From Chloroflexota bacterium (lineage in GTDB: Bacteria; Chloroflexota; Anaerolineae; Anaerolineales; Villigracilaceae), in NCBI GenBank assembly GCA_016235445.1, contig JACRLB010000002.1, positions 124,001-188,000 of the forward strand: 64,000 nucleotides of DNA. Direction: 5' to 3'. Below, piece by piece: positions 25,747 to 34,840 of this stretch (positions are counted from its first letter, which is position 1; each line of letters begins with the position of its first letter). A program made the position numbers and the translations under genes. The notes under the pieces are model-generated. The model saw nothing but the letters and a program-made list of their open reading frames with translations. It had not been told where the DNA came from and did no database searches.

Positions 25747-26928
25747 TCACTGCCTTTCCGCCCACGCCACGATCTTCCGAAAGCCCGCTTCCACATCTTC
25801 ATCGGATGCGGCAATCGTCATGCGGATGAAGCCTTCACCCTGCTCACCAAACGCGGAGCCAGGGACAAGCCCCACGCCAACTTCGTCCAATATCTTTTCG
25901 CACATTTCAACGGATGACATTTTCAAGGCACGCAGGTCGAGGAAGAAATAGAAAGCGCCTTGCGGAGGAATTACTTTTACTTTGTCGCTTTCGAGTTCAT
26001 GCGACAGCCGAATCACCAATTCGCGTCTTCGCGCATATCCTGCGCGCATCTCGGCGGTGACTTCCTGCATGGCGGGGTCGGTCAGAGCGAAGGCGGCGGC
26101 TTTTTGAATGAAGGGAGCCACACAGGTGATGGAGTTTTGCCCTGCTTTCAGAGCATTTTCAATAATTTGGGCAGGCGCGGCAAGGAAGCCAACCCGCCAG
26201 CCCGTCATGGCATAGGATTTGGAAAGGCTGTTGATGATGAGTGTGCGCTCTTTTGCGCCTTCGATTGCCCCTGCGGAGGTTGGCTTCTCTTCATAATATA
26301 AACTTCCATAGACTTCGTCGCTGACGATCCATAAATTATATTTGGCGGCGAAGTCTTGCAGTTTTTGTAAATATTCACGGGTGGGGTATGCGCCTGTTGG
26401 ATTGGACGGATAGTTCAGAACAATGGCGCGGGTTTTGGGAGTCAACGCTTTCAGCCATGAGTCGAAGAAGGGGATGAATCCATTGTCGGCGGGGGCAGGG
26501 ATGCGGATCACATTTCCACGTAACATGACGGCCATGTTGGAGTGAGTCGCCCAGGAGGGGTCTGGGATGAGGACATCATCGCCTGGGTTCAAGATGGATT
26601 GCATGGCGAGATAATAGGCGTGGATGCCGCCGTGGGTGATGATGATTTCGGAGGCGGGGTCGTAGGAGATGCCTTCGTCGCGAATCAGTTTGTTTGCAAT
26701 TGCAGTTCTCAGTTCGGGGTAGCCGCGCGAGGGACCGTAATGAGTCAGGCCATCTTGCATCGCTTTGAGGGCTGAATTCACAATCGCGGGGTGAGTTCCA
26801 AAATCGGGGTCGCCGACTTGCAGGCCGATGATATTTTGTCCGCTGGCTTTGAGGGCGAGTATGCGGTCGGCCATGGCGACGGTGGCGGATTGGCGAATGA
26901 GGTCGAATTGTGTGTTGATGCTTTGCAT
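25747..26928 (-). CDS. Class I pyridoxal-phosphate aminotransferase
   Basis: A 393-aa fold-type I aminotransferase, aspartate/aromatic subgroup. It has the GLQVGDPDFGTHPAI start, YGPSRGYPELRTAIA near 70, NYPSNPTGAYPT near 165, and the PLP lysine in NSLSKSYAMTGWRVG near 235. The adjacent pheA suggests it could act on aromatic or aspartate substrates; exact specificity cannot be read. ATG 26928 is chosen because the 26 residues upstream are encoded by an intergenic CATTGCGAGG-type repeat. CTCCAAT heptads fill the gap before pheA. Confidence 0.88.
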   Translation of the reverse strand: MQSINTQFDLIRQSATVAMADRILALKASGQNIIGLQVGDPDFGTHPAIVNSALKAMQDGLTHYGPSRGYPELRTAIANKLIRDEGISYDPASEIIITHGGIHAYYLAMQSILNPGDDVLIPDPSWATHSNMAVMLRGNVIRIPAPADNGFIPFFDSWLKALTPKTRAIVLNYPSNPTGAYPTREYLQKLQDFAAKYNLWIVSDEVYGSLYYEEKPTSAGAIEGAKERTLIINSLSKSYAMTGWRVGFLAAPAQIIENALKAGQNSITCVAPFIQKAAAFALTDPAMQEVTAEMRAGYARRRELVIRLSHELESDKVKVIPPQGAFYFFLDLRALKMSSVEMCEKILDEVGVGLVPGSAFGEQGEGFIRMTIAASDEDVEAGFRKIVAWAERQ

Positions 26929-26948
26929 GAGGTTTTCCAATTCAAGGT

Positions 26949-26988
26949 GGAGATTGCTTCGTCGGGCTAAAGCCCTCCTCGCAATGAC
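26949..26988. repeat. Repeat of the CATTGCGAGG...GAAGCAATCTCC type
   Basis: AGATTGCTTCGTCGGGC and GCCCTCCTCGCAATGAC words, related to 42757-42846 and 44892-45011. It lies in the leader of the aminotransferase gene. Confidence 0.6.
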
Positions 26989-27010
26989 ATGATGTGAGTG
27001 TATCAAAGAA

Positions 27011-27042
27011 ATAAAAATCCCGTCAACAAGTTGACGGGATGA
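27011..27042 (-). terminator. Terminator downstream of the GAF histidine kinase
   Basis: ATCCCGTCAAC faces GTTGACGGGAT (27017-27040), followed on the minus transcript by a T-rich stretch. Confidence 0.75.
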
Positions 27043-27048
27043 AAATTT

Positions 27049-28305
27049 TCATTGGGCAAGAGGCGGCGGGAATTCGGGTTCGCTTTTTTTGTTGGCGGGC
27101 AACAGAAAGGTAAAAATACTTCCGGCGCCTTCCCTGCTTTCAGCCCAAAGGCGCCCGCCGTGCATTTCGATCATCACCTTTGCAACCGAGAGGCCAAGCC
27201 CCATGCCGCCATGCCTGCGGGTGAGGTGGGATTCGACTTGATAAAAACGGTCGAAGATGCGCGGCAGGTCTTTGGCGGGCACGCCCAGGCCGTCATCCTG
27301 CACAGAGACGGTTATGTATTCGGGCTGTTGTTCGCCGCGAATGAGCACATGGCCGCCTTCGTTCGTAAACGTGAGGGCGTTCTTGAGAAGGTTGCTCAAT
27401 ACAATTGCGATCTTGCCGCCGTCGATATCCACCCACAGTTCCTGGCCTTGTTTGATTTCGGTCTTAATGGCGATGCCTTTGTTCTTTGCCATTTCATGAA
27501 ATGAAGCGGAGACATCTTCGATAATTCGCGCAATCGAAACTTTATTCGAACGAACCAGCGAGCCGCCCGTTTCGTAATTATCCACACGGGTAAGGCTTTC
27601 GATGATTTCCTTCAACCGGGTCGCATTGCGGATGATGGCATCCACCTGTTCTTGAAAATCATTGCCGACCAGCTCCCGCAAAAATGTGGCGTGTCCGAGG
27701 ATCAATCCCAGCGGCGTGCGCAGTTCGTGGGAGGTGATGGCGATGAATTCATTTTTTAGTTTATCGAGTTCGCGGGCTTCTTCCTGCGACGAGAAAATGT
27801 TCTTCTCCAGCATATCATTTTGCAGGGCGGTGGAGGCGAGCGAAGCCAGGGTATCGAGGATGAGGATATCTTCATCGGTATAATTATCTTTTTTGTTGAA
27901 GGCTTCAAACACGCCCACAGGCCTGCCATGCACAATGAGCGGCACAGCCAAAAGGGATTTGGTCTTGAAGCCAGCCAGGTCGTCTATTTTGCTGTAATGG
28001 CGGCTGTCTTTGGACACGTCATCGATTGCAAGCGGTTTGGCGTTCAGGAAGACCCAGCCCGCCACACTGCCGCTCAATGGGACTCTGGCAGAACTGACCG
28101 CATCGCGATGGAACCACGGCACGAATTTAAAGGAAAATTCCTGCGAAGCTTCATCGTATTCCAACAGGGATGCGCTCTCGCTCTCGGTCAATTCGGTGGC
28201 GGCGGAAAGAATGGATTGGAGATAGGATTCCAAATCCACCGATGCGCCAAGATTTCGCGTGATTTCAAAAAGACGTTCAAGGAGTTTAACCCGGTCGATA
28301 GCCAT
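27049..28305 (-). CDS. GAF-domain histidine kinase
   Basis: A 418-aa soluble sensor kinase. A GAF domain covers about 20-165 (SGSVAGWVFLNAKPLAIDDV, SLLAVPLIVHGRPVGVFEA). HisKA follows with the phosphorylated His in FIAITSHELRTPLG near 195. The ATPase domain has NLLKNALTFT, DDGLGV, FDRFYQVE and GMGLGLSV. There are no membrane helices, so a cytoplasmic ligand or partner is sensed. No response regulator is adjacent. A Pro-rich tail ends the protein. Confidence 0.9.
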   Translation of the reverse strand: MAIDRVKLLERLFEITRNLGASVDLESYLQSILSAATELTESESASLLEYDEASQEFSFKFVPWFHRDAVSSARVPLSGSVAGWVFLNAKPLAIDDVSKDSRHYSKIDDLAGFKTKSLLAVPLIVHGRPVGVFEAFNKKDNYTDEDILILDTLASLASTALQNDMLEKNIFSSQEEARELDKLKNEFIAITSHELRTPLGLILGHATFLRELVGNDFQEQVDAIIRNATRLKEIIESLTRVDNYETGGSLVRSNKVSIARIIEDVSASFHEMAKNKGIAIKTEIKQGQELWVDIDGGKIAIVLSNLLKNALTFTNEGGHVLIRGEQQPEYITVSVQDDGLGVPAKDLPRIFDRFYQVESHLTRRHGGMGLGLSVAKVMIEMHGGRLWAESREGAGSIFTFLLPANKKSEPEFPPPLAQ

Positions 28306-28389
28306 ATTTGCCTTCAGTAAGATTATACTTCACAGGTATATCTGAAAGGGAAGCCGAATCGAGATTTAAGGAAATTGCAAAGAAAATTC

Positions 28390-28528
28390 TACCCACCTGA
28401 CAGTTTTAAAAATGGGACGCAGATAAACGCAGATGAACACAGATTTTTTGAAAAACAAGAGCAAAACGGTTTGAATCAGCGTTTTCAGCGTTCATCTGCG
28501 TCCAAAAAACAAAGTGTCAGGTGGCTAG
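28390..28528. mobile_element. MITE-like element family A, copy 2 (139 bp)
   Basis: Same terminal repeats as 23745-23875, in the same orientation. AGAAAATT lies directly on both sides, a perfect 8-bp target duplication. It has a short GAACACAGAT extension relative to copy 1. It ends 23 bp before the inositol phosphate synthase start, so it lies between any upstream promoter and the gene. Confidence 0.88.
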
Positions 28529-28551
28529 AGAAAATTCAAGGAGAAAAATTC

Positions 28552-29637
28552 ATGGCAGGTAAAAAAGTACGGGTCGCCATCATTGGCGTGGGAAATTGCG
28601 CATCGTCTCTGGTGCAGGGCGTTCAATTCTACAAAAACGCAAAAAAGGATGAGGCCATCCCAGGCATCATGCACACCCAGCTCGGCGACTATCACGTGCG
28701 CGATATCGAGTTCACCCTCGCCATCGACGTGAACGCAACCAAAGTGGGCAAAGACCTCTCAGAGGCCATCTTTGCCGAACCCAACAACACCTACAAATTT
28801 GCAGATGTCCCCCACCTCGACGTGCCCGTTGTGCGCGGCATGACCCACGATGGGCTTGGCAAATACCTGAGCGAAGTCATCCAAAAAGCGCCTGGCTCCA
28901 CCGCAGACATTGTCAAGTTATTGCGCGATACCAAAACCGACGTGGTCATCAACTTCCTGCCCGTCGGTTCAGAGATGGCAACCAAGTGGTACGTAGAGCA
29001 GGTCATCGAAGCGGGCTGTGCCTTCGTCAATGGCATTCCCGTTTTCATCGCATCCTCCGAATATTGGGGCAAGCGTTTTGCAGACGCAGGCCTGCCCATC
29101 CTCGGCGACGACATCAAGAGTCAAGTCGGGGCGACGATTGTTCATCGTGTGCTGACCAGCCTGTTCGTAGATCGAGGCGTAAAAATTGATCGCACCTATC
29201 AACTCAACTTCGGCGGCAATACCGACTTCCTCAACATGCTCGAGCGTGAACGTCTTGAAAGCAAGAAAATCTCCAAGACCAACGCCGTCACCAGCATGAT
29301 TCCGTACGAGATCGATCCGAGCAATGTGCATGTCGGCCCCAGCGACCACGTCCCCTGGCTGACCGACCGCAAGTGGTGCTACATCCGCATGGAAGGCACC
29401 ACCTTCGGCAACGTGCCGCTCAACCTTGAACTCAAACTCGAAGTGTGGGACAGCCCCAACTCGGCGGGCGTAATGATCGACGCCGTGCGCTGTGCCAAGA
29501 TCGCGCTCGACCGCGAACTGGCAGGCCCCATCGTCGGGCCGTCTTCTTATTTCTTCAAGACCCCGCCCAAACAATTCCGCGATGATGTCTGCCGCGAAAA
29601 GGTGGAGGATTTTATTGCAGGCAGGTCGGATGAGTAA
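28552..29637 (+). CDS. ino1: Myo-inositol-1-phosphate synthase
   Basis: A 361-aa NAD-dependent enzyme that converts glucose 6-phosphate to inositol 1-phosphate, used for phosphatidylinositol lipids or inositol solutes. The Rossmann motif [16 protein letters not shown] is at 8-23. The family segments [37 protein letters not shown] and the catalytic-lysine region NTDFLNM...KKISKT are present. The length fits the short bacterial/archaeal form. AAGGAGAAAAATTC precedes ATG 28552. Longer in-frame sequence upstream is the MITE and is not part of the protein. Confidence 0.93.
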   Translation: MAGKKVRVAIIGVGNCASSLVQGVQFYKNAKKDEAIPGIMHTQLGDYHVRDIEFTLAIDVNATKVGKDLSEAIFAEPNNTYKFADVPHLDVPVVRGMTHDGLGKYLSEVIQKAPGSTADIVKLLRDTKTDVVINFLPVGSEMATKWYVEQVIEAGCAFVNGIPVFIASSEYWGKRFADAGLPILGDDIKSQVGATIVHRVLTSLFVDRGVKIDRTYQLNFGGNTDFLNMLERERLESKKISKTNAVTSMIPYEIDPSNVHVGPSDHVPWLTDRKWCYIRMEGTTFGNVPLNLELKLEVWDSPNSAGVMIDAVRCAKIALDRELAGPIVGPSSYFFKTPPKQFRDDVCREKVEDFIAGRSDE

Positions 29638-29671
29638 GGCAGAGATTAGAGATTAGAGACTGGAGATTGAT

Positions 29672-29704
29672 GAGACGTTTGCATAAGCAGACGTCTCTTT
29701 TTTT
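29672..29704 (+). terminator. Terminator of inositol phosphate synthase
   Basis: GAGACGT and ACGTCTC arms followed by seven T. GAGATTA heptads precede it. Confidence 0.75.
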
Positions 29705-29720
29705 CAGGTAGAATTCGCCC

Positions 29721-30860
29721 ATGACAAAAAACCGCTTCTTTCTTAACCTCAACCTGCTTGCCCTGCTATTGACAGCGTGCCAACCCCCAGCAGTTACCGC
29801 CGACCCAGCCATCATCCAAACCGCCGCATTCGAGACGGCCTTCGCACAGATCAGCATCCCTACCTCGACACCCGTACCAACCGAAACACCCATCCCAACC
29901 GCAACCGTCCCACGCACACCGCCTGCCCTGCCTGGGACGTATCAAACATCCATTTTGAAATCACATAACATCCCGCGCGCATACGTGGCGGATACCTGCC
30001 AGTATTTGCAAAATAAATGGAACTCGAACAACTCTGCCCCAGGGACGGTGGTGATGGTCATCATGCACCACGGCATCAACAAAGGTGAAGCCTCGGGAAA
30101 CGACATCACCGTGACCGAAAATAAAAAACTGATGGACGATCTATACGAACTGGGTTTCCAGGCCATCACCATGCAACAAATGTCAGACTTCATGTACAAC
30201 AACGCCAAAATTCCGCCGCGCTCCGTGCTGTTGATCGTGGACGACCGTCACTTTGCCGAATATTTCAACGACCACTTCCGCCCCTATTACGAGCAATGGG
30301 GCTGGCCTGTCATCAATGCCTATATCGGCGTGGATGAACGCGTTGACCTGTGGGCTGAAAACGCCGCGCTCTCCGCTGAAGGCTGGGTGGATTACCAATC
30401 GCATGGCTACCTCCATAACACGCCCATCAGCGAAGGCTCCTCGGATGAGTACATCACCAGCGAAATGGGCGGCGCGATTTCATCCATCCAAAAATACATG
30501 AACAAGACCCCCATCGCCTACATCTGGCCGGGCGGCGGGTTTTCAAAACGCGCCGTGGAAATCGGCACACAGCTCGGCTACAAACTCGGCTTCACCGTCA
30601 ACCCACGTGGGCCTGTCATGTACAACTGGGTTCCGCAGGCAGACGCCATCAATGACGCAAACCCCTATGCCATCCCTGAAACCCCGGCAGGCAACCCGCT
30701 GATGACCCTGCCCCGCTACTGGAGCACCGACGCGCGCGAAAACATAGACTCCGTCCGCGTGATCGGCGAAGAAGCCGCCGCCTATGCAGAACAAAACAAA
30801 GCCATCGAACTCGAATATTATGATATCGTCTGCGCGCCCACCTATGGGGCGATTCCATAA
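29721..30860 (+). CDS. Polysaccharide deacetylase-fold lipoprotein
   Basis: A 379-aa secreted lipoprotein: lipobox LLLTACQ at about 16-20, then a Thr/Pro linker (PTSTPVPTETP). The rest resembles a divergent NodB domain. The motif-1 equivalent is LLIVDDRHF, with the two acidic residues, and the motif-2 equivalent is YQSHGYLH, giving H-x3-H for metal binding. AYIWPGGGFSKRAVE resembles the later RxPxG-type motif. It may deacetylate a cell-surface glycan. The next gene is a paralog in which these ligands are lost. Confidence 0.72.
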   Translation: MTKNRFFLNLNLLALLLTACQPPAVTADPAIIQTAAFETAFAQISIPTSTPVPTETPIPTATVPRTPPALPGTYQTSILKSHNIPRAYVADTCQYLQNKWNSNNSAPGTVVMVIMHHGINKGEASGNDITVTENKKLMDDLYELGFQAITMQQMSDFMYNNAKIPPRSVLLIVDDRHFAEYFNDHFRPYYEQWGWPVINAYIGVDERVDLWAENAALSAEGWVDYQSHGYLHNTPISEGSSDEYITSEMGGAISSIQKYMNKTPIAYIWPGGGFSKRAVEIGTQLGYKLGFTVNPRGPVMYNWVPQADAINDANPYAIPETPAGNPLMTLPRYWSTDARENIDSVRVIGEEAAAYAEQNKAIELEYYDIVCAPTYGAIP

Positions 30861-30895
30861 TCAGTAGATCACAAAAACTCGATTCAGGCGCAAGG

Positions 30896-30924
30896 TGTAG
30901 GTCAAATTGGCAATTTGACCTACA
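30896..30924. repeat. Palindrome TGTAGGTCAAATT-GGC-AATTTGACCTACA
   Basis: Thirteen-base perfect arms around GGC. Member of the dispersed GTA-type palindromes. The rest of 30861-31083 has no gene. Confidence 0.65.
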
Positions 30925-31011
30925 TGGACGGAGGCGTCACGGCGGCTTTGGGTTAAGGTTTTGTCTTTGCGGCAGCGCAGTGTTTCATCGTTTGGACTCG
31001 CCACAAGTAAG

Positions 31012-31049
31012 AATAGCGTGATGACAGGAAATCCTGTCATCACGCTATT
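31012..31049. repeat. Palindrome with 18-bp arms before the second deacetylase-like gene
   Basis: AATAGCGTGATGACAGGA pairs with its exact complement around AA. There is only a weak T run, so it may be a weak terminator or an mRNA hairpin. Confidence 0.65.
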
Positions 31050-31083
31050 TCGTTAATTGAAATTCGTTTACAATGTAGCATCT

Positions 31084-32193
31084 ATGAATAAACAAACGAA
31101 TTCAATAAAATTCATCCTCAACTTCATAATAGTATTTACCCTGGCTTCCTGCCAGTCTTTCGCTTCAAACTCCGCCAGGCAAACCCTCCAGCCAGTACAA
31201 ACAAATACACCTCTTGCAGGTTTTCCAGAAACCACAGCCGCCACACCCCTCCCCTCCACATTTCAAACCGCCCTATTAAATCCACTGGATGCGCCGCACA
31301 CCTATGCAGACGACACGTGCCGATATTTGAGAAATAAATGGAACCCCCTGAACGCCAAACCAGGCACAATTGTATTGATATTAATGGTGGGAAGAATTCA
31401 AACGGGTGCAGTGACCGAGCCAGACGGCATCAACGTGGTGGACTTTATGAAGACCATGCAGGAACTTAAATTCCAGGGATTCGAAGCCATCGACATGCGG
31501 GAATTCCTTTTCTTCATCGAAAGAAATATCATCATCCCGCCGCGCTCGGTGTTGATCATTCAGGACGGCAACTACGAAGAAGAATACTATTACAAGAATT
31601 ACCGTGAATATTGGGAAAACTGGAAGTGGCCCGTCGTCAACGGCTGGCAAAGCGACCCTGATACCCCGCAGACGCTCTGGCAGGAAAACATCAACATGGA
31701 AAAGGAAGGCTGGGTGGATCACCAGTCGCAAGGAGTCACCCCGCAAACGAAACTCTCTGACGAATCCGCCAAAACTGTCATCGCGCGTGAATTGCAAGGC
31801 GCGCTGGATGCGTTTGGCTACAATTATGGAAAGACTCCCTACGCCCTCATCTGGCCCAACGGCGGGTTTGGCCAGCGCCCGGTGGAAGCGGCGCGCCTGC
31901 TCGAATATCAACTGGGCTTCACCGCCAACTCCCGCGGACCTGTTATGTACAACTGGATTCCACTGGCAGATGAAGCCGACCCCGAACGCCCAGGCTACCT
32001 GCCTGAAGGTCAAATCAACGACCCGTTGATGACCCTGCCGCGCTACCGAGTCAACGATGTGTTCACTGCCATAGACCAGATACGCATCATCGGCGAAGAG
32101 GCGGCGGCATACGCGCAAGCCAGCAGGGAAATCGAACATAAATACTACGAAATTGTATGCAGTGAAACCTACGGCCCCATGCCCACCCCATAA
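31084..32193 (+). CDS. Deacetylase-fold lipoprotein paralog, metal ligands absent
   Basis: A 369-aa lipoprotein (lipobox TLASCQ) clearly homologous along its length to 29721-30860, for example IPPRSVL, IWPNGGFGQRPVEAARLL against IWPGGGFSKRAVE, and the shared end EYYDIVCAPTYG against KYYEIVCSETYG. The first copy's VDDRH reads QDGNY here and its SHGYLH reads SQGVTP, so the Asp-His-His metal set is replaced by Gly, Gln and Pro. It is likely non-catalytic, perhaps binding the same polymer. ATG 31084 begins the signal sequence. Confidence 0.75.
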   Translation: MNKQTNSIKFILNFIIVFTLASCQSFASNSARQTLQPVQTNTPLAGFPETTAATPLPSTFQTALLNPLDAPHTYADDTCRYLRNKWNPLNAKPGTIVLILMVGRIQTGAVTEPDGINVVDFMKTMQELKFQGFEAIDMREFLFFIERNIIIPPRSVLIIQDGNYEEEYYYKNYREYWENWKWPVVNGWQSDPDTPQTLWQENINMEKEGWVDHQSQGVTPQTKLSDESAKTVIARELQGALDAFGYNYGKTPYALIWPNGGFGQRPVEAARLLEYQLGFTANSRGPVMYNWIPLADEADPERPGYLPEGQINDPLMTLPRYRVNDVFTAIDQIRIIGEEAAAYAQASREIEHKYYEIVCSETYGPMPTP

Positions 32194-32209
32194 TTTTAGG
32201 AGAGCAAAA

Positions 32210-32554
32210 ATGACCGATTGTATCTTTTGCAAAATCGTCACAGGCGATATTCCCAGCGACAATGTCTATCGCGACGAGCAGGTGACCGCCTTCCGCGATA
32301 TCAACCCGTCTGCGCCCACACATATTTTGATCGTGACGAATCAGCACATCGACTCAGTCAACAAGCTGAGGGTAGACGATGAAGCGTTGATTGGCCATCT
32401 ATTCACAGCCGCAAAAAATATCGCCGTGAAGGAAGGCATCGCTGAGAGCGGCTACCGCCTGATCATGAACACGAATGCCGACGGCGGCCAGACCGTGTTT
32501 CACATCCACCTGCATTTATTGGGCGGCGCACCCATGAAACACCCAATGGGATAA
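32210..32554 (+). CDS. HIT family nucleotide-binding protein (HinT-like)
   Basis: A 114-aa histidine-triad hydrolase, probably acting on purine nucleoside phosphoramidates. It starts TDCIFCKIVTGDIPS and carries the triad as HIHLHLLGG near 98-106. Length and motifs fit bacterial HinT. AGGAGAGCAAAA lies before the ATG at 32210; codons upstream of that overlap the previous gene. Confidence 0.93.
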   Translation: MTDCIFCKIVTGDIPSDNVYRDEQVTAFRDINPSAPTHILIVTNQHIDSVNKLRVDDEALIGHLFTAAKNIAVKEGIAESGYRLIMNTNADGGQTVFHIHLHLLGGAPMKHPMG

Positions 32555-32575
32555 CCAAAAACAAAGGAGAAAATT

Positions 32576-33121
32576 ATGCAGTCTTCACCCAACCCACCCC
32601 AAAGCCAGTTCCCACAAGCGGCTCAAAATCCGTTTGCTTCTGCCGAAGCGCAGGCCGAATTAAAGAAACAGGAATTAATCCAGGCATACAATACGGTTGG
32701 ATCGAGTTTCTATTCCATTGCCGCCTTCTCCCTCATCAACTCGATCATCAATTATTTTCAGGGCGGCATTTACTTCCCTGTGGGGCTGGGCATCACCCAG
32801 CTCATCGACGCGCTGGCATCCCTGTTTCAACAGGAAGCGCCCGAAGCAGGCGCGATCTTCCTTGCCTTCAATGCAGGTCTCAACCTTGTCATTCTCGTAA
32901 TCGTTGCCTTGTTTGGCTTCTTCATTAAAAAACAAATCAAATGGCTCATTCCCGTGGGTGTGGTTTTATACCTTCTGGATGGCCTGCTCGTCTTAATGTT
33001 TCGAGATTATCTTGGCGCAGGTTTTCACGGCTACTTTCTGTACCGCATCTGGCTAAACTGGCAGACCATTCGCAGTCTCGCAAAAACAACGGCTGTGCCG
33101 AGCGCAATCGAACCGATGTAA
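32576..33121 (+). CDS. Hypothetical membrane protein
   Basis: A 181-aa protein with a polar Gln/Pro/Ala-rich N-terminus (1-40) and about four membrane segments (45-60, 66-85, 97-120, 125-145). I do not recognise a family. AAAGGAGAAAATT supports the start. It is followed by a terminator, which ends the transcript beginning with the HIT gene. Confidence 0.65.
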   Translation: MQSSPNPPQSQFPQAAQNPFASAEAQAELKKQELIQAYNTVGSSFYSIAAFSLINSIINYFQGGIYFPVGLGITQLIDALASLFQQEAPEAGAIFLAFNAGLNLVILVIVALFGFFIKKQIKWLIPVGVVLYLLDGLLVLMFRDYLGAGFHGYFLYRIWLNWQTIRSLAKTTAVPSAIEPM

Positions 33122-33125
33122 ATCC

Positions 33126-33153
33126 ACCGAGCGGCAGAACGCCGCTCGGTTTA
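33126..33153 (+). terminator. Terminator after the hypothetical membrane protein
   Basis: ACCGAGCGGC faces GCCGCTCGGT, then TTTATA. Confidence 0.75.
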
Positions 33154-33159
33154 TAAAAT

Positions 33160-33270
33160 AGATGTTATCGGTAATTAGAAAAAAAACGTCCCGAAGGTTG
33201 TTGTCAGGCATTCAAATTCCTCAAGAAAAACCTTCGGGACGGTGCCTGTGTGTTATTTCCGATAACGTCT
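33160..33270. repeat. Inverted-repeat element with CGTCCCGAAGGTT stem
   Basis: Outer arms AGATGTTATCGG and AGACGTTATCGG (complement) enclose CGTCCCGAAGGTT/AACCTTCGGGACG. The length of 111 bp fits a small non-autonomous element; no target duplication is visible. Confidence 0.6.
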
Positions 33271-33280
33271 AATGATTTGC

Positions 33281-33375
33281 TACCGTACAGCTCTCTCGTA
33301 AAAACCCTAAAGGTCTTTTTGGATAATCGGGTATTTACGAAGGGCAAGCAGACCTTTAGGGTTTTGTGTACGGTA
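33281..33375. repeat. Inverted-repeat element with AAACCCTAAAGGTCT stem
   Basis: Outer arms TACCGTACA/TGTACGGTA and inner AAAACCCTAAAGGTCT/AGACCTTTAGGGTTTT. It ends 28 bp before the ThyX-like start. Confidence 0.65.
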
Positions 33376-33402
33376 GAGAATAAAATGATGGAGTGAGAAC
33401 CA

Positions 33403-34827
33403 ATGCCTGAAAGAGATATCTACCTGTTATCCCCGCGCGCGCTCAGCCCAGAGACCATTGCCGTTGCGTTTGCAAAAACGTCGCGCGCACCCGAATCATT
33501 CCGCGAGATCGCCGCGGAATTGAGCGAAGAAAAGTCTGCGCAGTTCCACGAAAAATGGGTCGTCGGCTACGGGCACGCCTCCGTTGCCGAACATGCCGTT
33601 CTGCACCTCGCCTTTGAAAACGTTTCGCGCATCGCCATCGAAACCATCGAAAACAGCCGCCTCGCCTCGTACACTGAAAAATCCACCCGCTATCAAAAAT
33701 GGGGAGCGGATGATTTTACGATTCCGCCAGAGATGGATTCACATCCCCTGCGTGACGAATTCATCCAAACCGTTCGCCTCCTTTTCTCGACTTATGCTGA
33801 ATCGCTCGACCCTGTAAAGAATCTCATCCTCGGCAGATCCCCCCGCCGCGAGAACGAATCAGACGAAGCCTACGACCGCCGCATCCGCTCCCAATACGTG
33901 GACAGGTGCCGCTTCCTCCTGCCCGCCGCCGCCAACGCCAACGTGGGCCTCACCGCCAACGCCCGCGTCATTGAAATGGTCATCCGCAAGATGCTCTCGC
34001 ACCCCCTCGCAGAAGTCCGCCAGATTGGCGAGAAGGTGAAGGAAGTCTCCAAAGCCGAAACCCCCACGCTGGTGAAATATGCAGATGCGGTTCCATATAT
34101 CATGGAAACCACTAAGGAATTAGGAATTAGGAATCAGGAATCAGGAATTACCAATTACCAATTACCCTCTTCCAACTGGTGTACCTTAATTGACCACGAC
34201 AAAGACGGAGAAAAGAAAATCCTCGCCGCCGCGTTATACCGCTTCAACGAAATCCCCTTTGCAGATGCGCTGGCTTACATCAAATCACTCAAAAAGAAGG
34301 AGCGCGAAGGACTCGCGGAAACCCTGCTCGGAAAACTGGGCAGGTACGACGTTCCCCTGCGCGAATTAGAATACTCCACCTACACCTTCGACCTCGTCAT
34401 GGACCAGGGCGCATATGCCGAGTTCAAACGTCACCGCATGATGACGCAAACCCCACAGCGCCTGACGACTCGGCTTGGGTACACGATTCCACTGCTCGTA
34501 ACAGAAGCAGGCTTCGGGTCCAGGTATGAGGCGGCAATGGAAGCCGCGATCCAAATGTACGAGAAGTTACATGCCTTCCATCCAGATGTCGCGCAATACA
34601 TCGTCCCCAATGGATTCAACCGCCGTGTGCTGGCTCAATTCAATTTACGTGAGGCGTTCGCATTCTGTCAGCTACGCACTGCGGCGAACGCGCATTTTTC
34701 GATTAGGAGAGTGGCGCAAAAAATGTATGAGGAAATATCCCGCGTGCATCCGCTGTTGACAAAATATATGAAGCTACGCGACGAGACATGGCAGCAGGTG
34801 GAAGAAAATTATTTTACGAAGGTGTAG
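33403..34827 (+). CDS. thyX: Two-domain flavin-dependent thymidylate synthase-like protein (ThyX family)
   Basis: A 474-aa protein about twice the usual ThyX length. ThyX methylates dUMP using FAD and methylene-folate. The N-terminal half has GHASVAEHAVLHLAFENVS and SRLASYTEKSTRY, close to the second part of the RHRxxSxNExSxRY signature. The C-terminal half has FKRHRMMTQTPQRLTTR, retaining RHR but not the rest. The two halves therefore each keep part of the signature. An in-frame heptad insertion (about residues 241-258, LGIRNQESGITNYQL) separates them. Whether it makes dTMP needs testing; no thyA is seen in the window. Confidence 0.8.
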   Translation: MPERDIYLLSPRALSPETIAVAFAKTSRAPESFREIAAELSEEKSAQFHEKWVVGYGHASVAEHAVLHLAFENVSRIAIETIENSRLASYTEKSTRYQKWGADDFTIPPEMDSHPLRDEFIQTVRLLFSTYAESLDPVKNLILGRSPRRENESDEAYDRRIRSQYVDRCRFLLPAAANANVGLTANARVIEMVIRKMLSHPLAEVRQIGEKVKEVSKAETPTLVKYADAVPYIMETTKELGIRNQESGITNYQLPSSNWCTLIDHDKDGEKKILAAALYRFNEIPFADALAYIKSLKKKEREGLAETLLGKLGRYDVPLRELEYSTYTFDLVMDQGAYAEFKRHRMMTQTPQRLTTRLGYTIPLLVTEAGFGSRYEAAMEAAIQMYEKLHAFHPDVAQYIVPNGFNRRVLAQFNLREAFAFCQLRTAANAHFSIRRVAQKMYEEISRVHPLLTKYMKLRDETWQQVEENYFTKV

Positions 34828-34840
34828 AAAGAGCGCCAGC

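Noticed and set aside
31381-32262. 293-aa reading frame antisense to the second deacetylase-like gene
   Set aside because: Low-complexity hydrophobic/His pattern with no family match; the plus-strand gene has a lipoprotein signal and a full-length paralog.
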